From: Diplodia intermedia
Lineage: Eukaryota > Ascomycota > Dothideomycetes > Botryosphaeriales > Botryosphaeriaceae
Direction of reading: 5' to 3'
Assembly (NCBI GenBank): GCA_021495925.1
Contig: JAKEKT010000129.1
Location: forward strand, 21,898-85,897
Length of the DNA: 64,000 bases
A program made the position numbers and the translations under genes. This document shows positions 59,631 to 64,000 of the stretch, in pieces (positions within the stretch are counted from its first letter, which is position 1; the number at the start of each line of letters is the position of its first letter). A model generated the notes under the pieces. That model was given only the letters and a program-made list of their open reading frames with translations, was not told the origin of the DNA and ran no database searches.

Positions 59631-60349
59631 GGTGTTCGATGAGAAAGTAGAACATTATTTTATTAAGACTGAAACATGATCTGTGCAGAGGTACGGTTTT
59701 ACTTATAGTACTTAGCAAACATGGACGCCTTTGTTACAATTGGTTGAATAAAGGCCATTAGCTTTCCAGTGTTAGCCGCAAACGTTGAGGCGTGATCGAA
59801 CTCTAACAAAGCGCATACTAACTCCAAGATACATAATGCTAACAAAGAAAATAGCTTTCCGCGTTGACTATCGCTATCCTCGTCTTACCAACGCCTAGGA
59901 GATAGACTAAACAAGTAGGCTAAGAGGGACGCTTGCTCCCGTACAGTCCCGGTCGCCCAATTCATGGGAATAACGTCGCGAACGGTGAACCGCGTTGGAT
60001 ACTAATCCGCGTCATCCAATGGGATTTTCTTCGGTATCTGTGCGATTCTACGGAAATGAAGCCCCGTCCGGACGGCCTGAATGGTGACAATTAATTGGTT
60101 ATCAAGCCGATCCAACGCGGTTCACCATTCGCGACGTTAAACATTCTGCAAATACGGCCCTCCCCCTACGGACAAGATGTCATTGGCCATAGGGACTTTA
60201 GTAAGGGAAAATGGTTAGATGTGCTGAATTAAACGGCTCAGATTACTTTGACCCAGTGTGGGTCCGTCCGGTACGAAGGTACGTGATGCGGTGCTACGAT
60301 ATTAATCCATCCCAACATATTCCCACCGCCACACCATACAACTCCTCCC
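59631..60349. other. A+T-rich intergenic region holding a MITE
   Basis: About 720 bp between the DUF7924-like gene (its 5' side) and the 3' end of the GMC oxidoreductase. Contains the inverted-repeat element at 59973-60137; otherwise no gene. Confidence 0.6.
59973..60137. mobile_element. MITE-like element, 28-bp TIRs, TA duplication
   Basis: A 165-bp element with terminal inverted repeats: left 59973-60000 begins ACGTCGCGAACGGTGAACCG, right 60110-60137 is its reverse complement with one mismatch (C/T at position 11). TA dinucleotides flank it directly (59971-59972 and 60138-60139), the target-site duplication of Tc1/mariner-type elements. No internal coding, so it is non-autonomous. The near-perfect TIR match suggests fairly recent insertion. 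Whether other copies exist in the genome cannot be seen here. Confidence 0.8.
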
Positions 60350-62434
60350 TCACGCCTTCTTCGCAGCCGCCTCGGCATCCGCAATAATCACATCCGCCGC
60401 CTTCTCACTAAACATATACACCGAGCTCACGATAAAAAACCCATGAATCCTCGGCATCGCGCTCGCATCCACCACCCTCAACCCACTGACCCCCCTGACC
60501 TTGAAATCGCCATCGAGCACCGCCATCTCATCATCATCGCTCCCAATCGGCGCCGTGCAGCTCGCATGATGGCCCCACGCCTCGTCTTTGATGAACTGCT
60601 TCGTGGCCTCCTCGCCGTCGGGCGGCCTCACACTCTCCCACTCGCCAATCACCGGCGTCAGCTGGTCGTAAATCTTGCGGGAGAACTCGACGGCCTCGTA
60701 GGCGGCCTGCAAGTCCAACTCATCGGCGCCACCGTCCGTCGTGCCCTCGTCGAAGGAGTGGAACGAGATGAGCGGGGTGTCGAGGGGGTCGGCGGAGCGG
60801 AGGAGGACGGTACCCGCGTGGTTGCGCGTGTGCGCCTTGAGCGTGAGCCAGGTCCAGTGGTGGGCGTCGGCGACCGTGTAGTTGGAGTAGCCGCGGAAGT
60901 AACCCTTGAAGTTTGCGGGGACGCCAAGGAGGATGAGGTCGGTCGGGTCATCGGTCGCGGCTGCCGTCGATTTGAGCACGGCCGAGAGGGCGAGGCCCGA
61001 GGAGCCGTAGACCCCCTTGAAGATGAGGTTGTTTTCCCAGCGTTCGAGGCAGGGGTCGCCGGGCTGGCCCCAGGTGCAGTCCTCGAGTACGGTGAAGTTT
61101 CCGTCGAAGTTGACCGTGGTGCCGATCTCGTAGCGGTCTTGCAGGTTGGTGCCGACGCCGGGCAGGTCTTTGACAAGCGGGATCGAGTGTGTGGCCAGCT
61201 CGGCGTCCGGGCCGATGCCGCTGAGTTTGAGCAGCTGCGGCGTGTTGTAGACGCCGCCCGAGACGACGACCTCGCGCGTGGCGTTGACGCGGCCGGCGAC
61301 GGCGTTGGTGGGCTGCTGGCCGGACGGGGCGGCGCGCGGGTCGGCGCGGTACAGGGACTGGCCGTCGAGGAAGTCAACGCCGATGGCGCGCGGCTGGCCA
61401 GTAGTGGTGTCGTTGTCGAAGCGGATCTTGGTGGCGAAGCAGTTGGTGCGGATGTCCAGGGGATAGCCCGAGTTGGCCACGGACAAGACGAAGTCACGCG
61501 GCCCGTTGCGGGCGTAGTCCTTGATGGCCAAGGGGACCTGGTACAGGTCGGTGCTCTGGTCGCGCGCCTTGCCCGGGAAGTTGATGTCGAGCAGCAGTAG
61601 GCTGGCCAGGCCGGTCACGGTGGTGAGCAGGCTCTCGACGACATTGCGGCCCAGGGCCGTGGCTGCAGCGACGACCATCTGCAGCAGCTTCGCATCCTCG
61701 AGCACCAGCTCCAGATCCGTTGTGCCTATCGTGAGCCAGCCGCCGACGCCGTGGCCGACCAAGTTGTTGCCCAGCAGGTACTCGGCATTCTCCATGCGCT
61801 CGAAGTACTTGCGCATGTTGGCCGCGCTCCACGAGTCGTCGCCCGTGAGGTTGACCAGATACTCCCAGTCCTGCTCGTGCGGGTAGATGTTGACCATGGC
61901 GTTGTGCGAGCCGCAGCCGCCCAGCGTGCCTGCGCGAGGATACAGAATGCCCTTCATGGTCGAACCCTCGGGCGGATCAAATCCGGCGTAGAGGCCCCCG
62001 TCGGGCGTGTCGTAGGTGCACTTGCTGTCGCGCGCCTGTCGTGCATCGTCGTCGTAGTGGCGCACCCAGAAGTCCCAGCGCATCGGCTCGTACTCACTCG
62101 ACTGGGCGTGGAAGATGGGCACACGCTCCTTCAGATCCTCTCCCTGGTCATCACCGGCCTCGATCAGCAGCGTCTTGTAGCCGGCCATGGCCAGACGGGC
62201 TGCCAGTGGGCCGCCACCGGGCCCGGAGCCGATGATGACGTATTCGTAGTCGTCCAAGAGCGTGACGTTGGCATCTTGTCGCGAAGTGTGTTGGTGTTGA
62301 GGCGGGCTCGCCTGTCTAGATATAGTGTCAGCGGAATTGGACTATGGGCCATAGCGAAGGCCGACTTACACGACAGCTGCCAGCAACGCAGTTCCGAGCA
62401 GGAACAGGCTCTTCACACTTCCGGCCTGCAGCAT
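60350..62434 (-). CDS. Secreted GMC oxidoreductase
   Basis: Two exons (62434-62370, 62315-60350) give 676 residues. Exon 1 encodes a signal peptide (SLFLLGTALLAAVVQA), so the enzyme is secreted. FAD-binding GSGPGGG begins at residue 51; GMC signatures are PRAGTLGGCGSHNAMVN and GVYNTPQLLKLSGIGP. Catalytic histidines lie in WGHHAS (604-605) and MPRIHGFF (H646). The family oxidises alcohols, sugars or aryl alcohols with O2 or quinone; the substrate is not predictable, but glucose oxidase, aryl-alcohol oxidase and choline-type relatives are possible. Acceptor TCTAG at 62316 is chosen because the next AG puts the domain out of frame. No clustered biosynthetic genes adjoin it. Confidence 0.95.
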
Positions 62435-63874
62435 CTTGAGACGACGGTTACACTGAAGCCGAGTGCTGCAAACGAGCAGTGAATGGCACAGGGTTGGAGA
62501 AAGTGGCGGCGAATGCAGGGCAGCAGCGCTGGTGTATAAATGGCCGAAGGCGAGTCATCCCCCGGACGTGCCTTCTGTGTTTTTCCCTCTGCGCAGAGAT
62601 GATCGACGCCCGCGCCCATGTGCGGAAGGTGCCAGGGACGAGTGTTTGCCCCATTGTACCGGACTGCATGACTTTCGCAGCCGCGTGTAAGCAAAATTGC
62701 ACGCTGCCCCGAAATTCTGTCGTGCATGGTGGTGTGCATGCGCCATGCAGGCACAAGAAAGAGGGTCGCAGGGATGTGTTGTCGCCGTGTTTTCTGCCCA
62801 CTCTTCTCCGATTAGGGCGGGCATCTGCGAAATAGGTTTTAGGAGCTGATCTCCGGCCGGCTGCTGGCTTCTGCTTCCAAATGTCCGTTTCCCTATTCGT
62901 TCAAGTGCGCCAGGTGGCGGGCGACAACGGCGCCCTACTTGGCAACTGCTTGCCCCGGCCCGCACCGATTAGGGCAACACCGCATGCAAAATAGGTAATA
63001 GACAGACGGGCGAGCTGATTGGCGGGATCTGCAACAGGCCGCCGGCCATCACACCTCTTTCTATGATTCGCTCCCATGACTCGCTTGGAAAGGGAATGCG
63101 CCCGGCTCTACCTGTCAGGTACCGTTCCGTCATGGGGCCAGCGCCACTGCAGCCTGACTTTGTTATACACCGTCGCATGCACCCTCTTCTCCCATCGCCA
63201 TCCGTGTTGATTGGTCGTGTTTTTCTTCGCATCCACATCGGTGGCATATCTTAGCACGCGCGTTTCGTATTTGGGGGCCAACAGGGCTTTTCGACAACAA
63301 CCTCTGACTAGTGCCAATATGCTTTGTGCGACCAGAACGGGCATAGTGCCACCGGCAAAGAGCGCCCAACACTTCATTGTCGTTGGCTGATCAGTCGCGA
63401 GATAACCACGGTTCCGGTACTCTTGGCCTAGAAGCAACCCGAGGCTTTGGTTGACAGGTACTCATTATATGAAGCGCCACATGCCCTTCCGGACTTTGAG
63501 AATCGCCTCTCGACCGTTCGGTCCTCTATCGGTTTTTGTTCATTGACTCCTTTTGATTTTCTGCTTCATGTCCACATCGGTACCCTCTGTCAGCAGGGTA
63601 TGCAGCTCCATCACATGGTTTCCTTCAACATTGCATGAAGTATCGGAACTGTCTTCGTGCCAATAGTCCAATGCACGCCTATGGTCAGGAGACCAAGATG
63701 CCGGGGCCGCACATCTAGGCCGCTGCTGTGATGGCGTTTCTTCCTGGTCTACATTTCACGTGCAGAGAGAATGATTCCACTTCCGGCCAACCCCATTCGA
63801 TTGGATAGGTATTTGCTTCCACACTTTCAATGCACCGTTCTGCTTGGTGAAGAGAATCATTCATGAAATGAACA
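62435..63874. other. Intergenic, upstream of GMC oxidoreductase
   Basis: About 1.4 kb. The minus strand reads ATTTATAC about 100 bp above the GMC start codon (62531-62540), a possible TATA element. No gene is supported in the rest. Confidence 0.45.
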
Positions 63875-64000
63875 TCATTGACTATTGGATATCAAACCGA
63901 AAGAACTAGATCCTCCACCCCCCCCATTCCGCCCCTCGTACCCCTCCAGCACCCGCGCCGGCACGCCGAACGTCACCGTCCACCGCGCCGCGACGAGGCC
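63875..64000 (-). CDS. Possible 3' end of a gene cut by the window edge
   Basis: From the right edge the minus strand is open for 41 codons, reading GLVAARWTVTFGVPARVLEGYEGRN, then a Gly/Ser-rich tail and TGA at 63877-63875. The first 24 codons have strong third-position G/C and look protein-like. No family is recognised and the start lies outside the window. Confidence 0.35.
   Translation of the reverse strand, partial: GLVAARWTVTFGVPARVLEGYEGRNGGGGGSSSFGLISNSQ

Noticed and set aside
60443..61600. 385-codon open frame on the plus strand, antisense to the GMC oxidoreductase
   Set aside because: It is the complement of a strongly conserved coding exon with high third-position GC, which leaves the opposite strand open; no motifs of its own.
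1..64000. CRISPR array, prokaryotic operon or rRNA operon
   Set aside because: No regularly spaced repeats and no rRNA sequence recognised; introns throughout show a eukaryotic genome.

Overview
The window is nuclear DNA from a filamentous ascomycete (Pezizomycotina-type). Genes sit on both strands and are broken by short GT-AG introns, mostly 50-70 nt, often with CTNAC-like branch sites. The gene set is typical of such fungi: a hybrid histidine kinase, a seven-helix rhodopsin-domain membrane protein, a secreted GMC oxidoreductase and a Bni4-like polarity protein, next to universal housekeeping genes. All exon structures below were worked out by hand from splice signals, reading phase and recalled family similarity; no alignment or search was run.

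Layout. 0.1-2.9 kb: a DUF3245-like nuclear protein, divergent from the mitochondrial succinyl-CoA ligase beta subunit. 3.3-5.35 kb: a damaged locus where the 3' end of an SF1 helicase gene (frameshifted, no Walker A half) and the first exon of an NTF2-like gene meet at a 44-nt G homopolymer. 6.2-8.5 kb: poly(A) polymerase. 9.0-11.7 kb: a divergent pair, a MetX-like alpha/beta hydrolase and a flavin-reductase-like protein. 12.0-13.2 kb: a Q/P-rich CCHC zinc-knuckle gene. 15.1-19.3 kb: a GAF/hybrid histidine kinase. 21.7-25.3 kb: a four-helix membrane protein and a small PPxY protein. 26.8-28.3 kb: the rhodopsin-domain protein. 30.3-34.7 kb: a hypothetical gene, then Arl3/ARFRP1 divergent from a polytopic membrane protein. 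36.7-42.1 kb: Gtr2 (RagC/D), a membrane-anchored cytochrome-b5/MAPR protein and ribosomal protein S25. 45.2-47.6 kb: the Bni4-like gene. 47.6-54.5 kb: a 6.9 kb stretch with no convincing gene. 54.5-56.6 kb: a single-pass membrane protein with a long disordered tail. 56.9-60.3 kb: an accessory-looking segment with a TPR gene interrupted by a stop codon, a probable PD-(D/E)XK (DUF7924-like) gene and a 165-bp MITE with 28-bp terminal inverted repeats and TA target duplication. 60.35-62.4 kb: the GMC oxidoreductase. The right edge may carry the 3' end of another gene.

The genes do not form one pathway. Gtr2 (TORC1 signalling), Arl3 (Golgi trafficking), Bni4 (septum/chitin targeting), the histidine kinase and the membrane proteins are ordinary growth and sensing functions. 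Three places look most worth a second look: the homopolymer junction at 4.6 kb, the accessory segment at 57-60 kb and the zinc-knuckle gene at 12-13 kb. I found no CRISPR array, operon-like prokaryotic system or convincing biosynthetic cluster.
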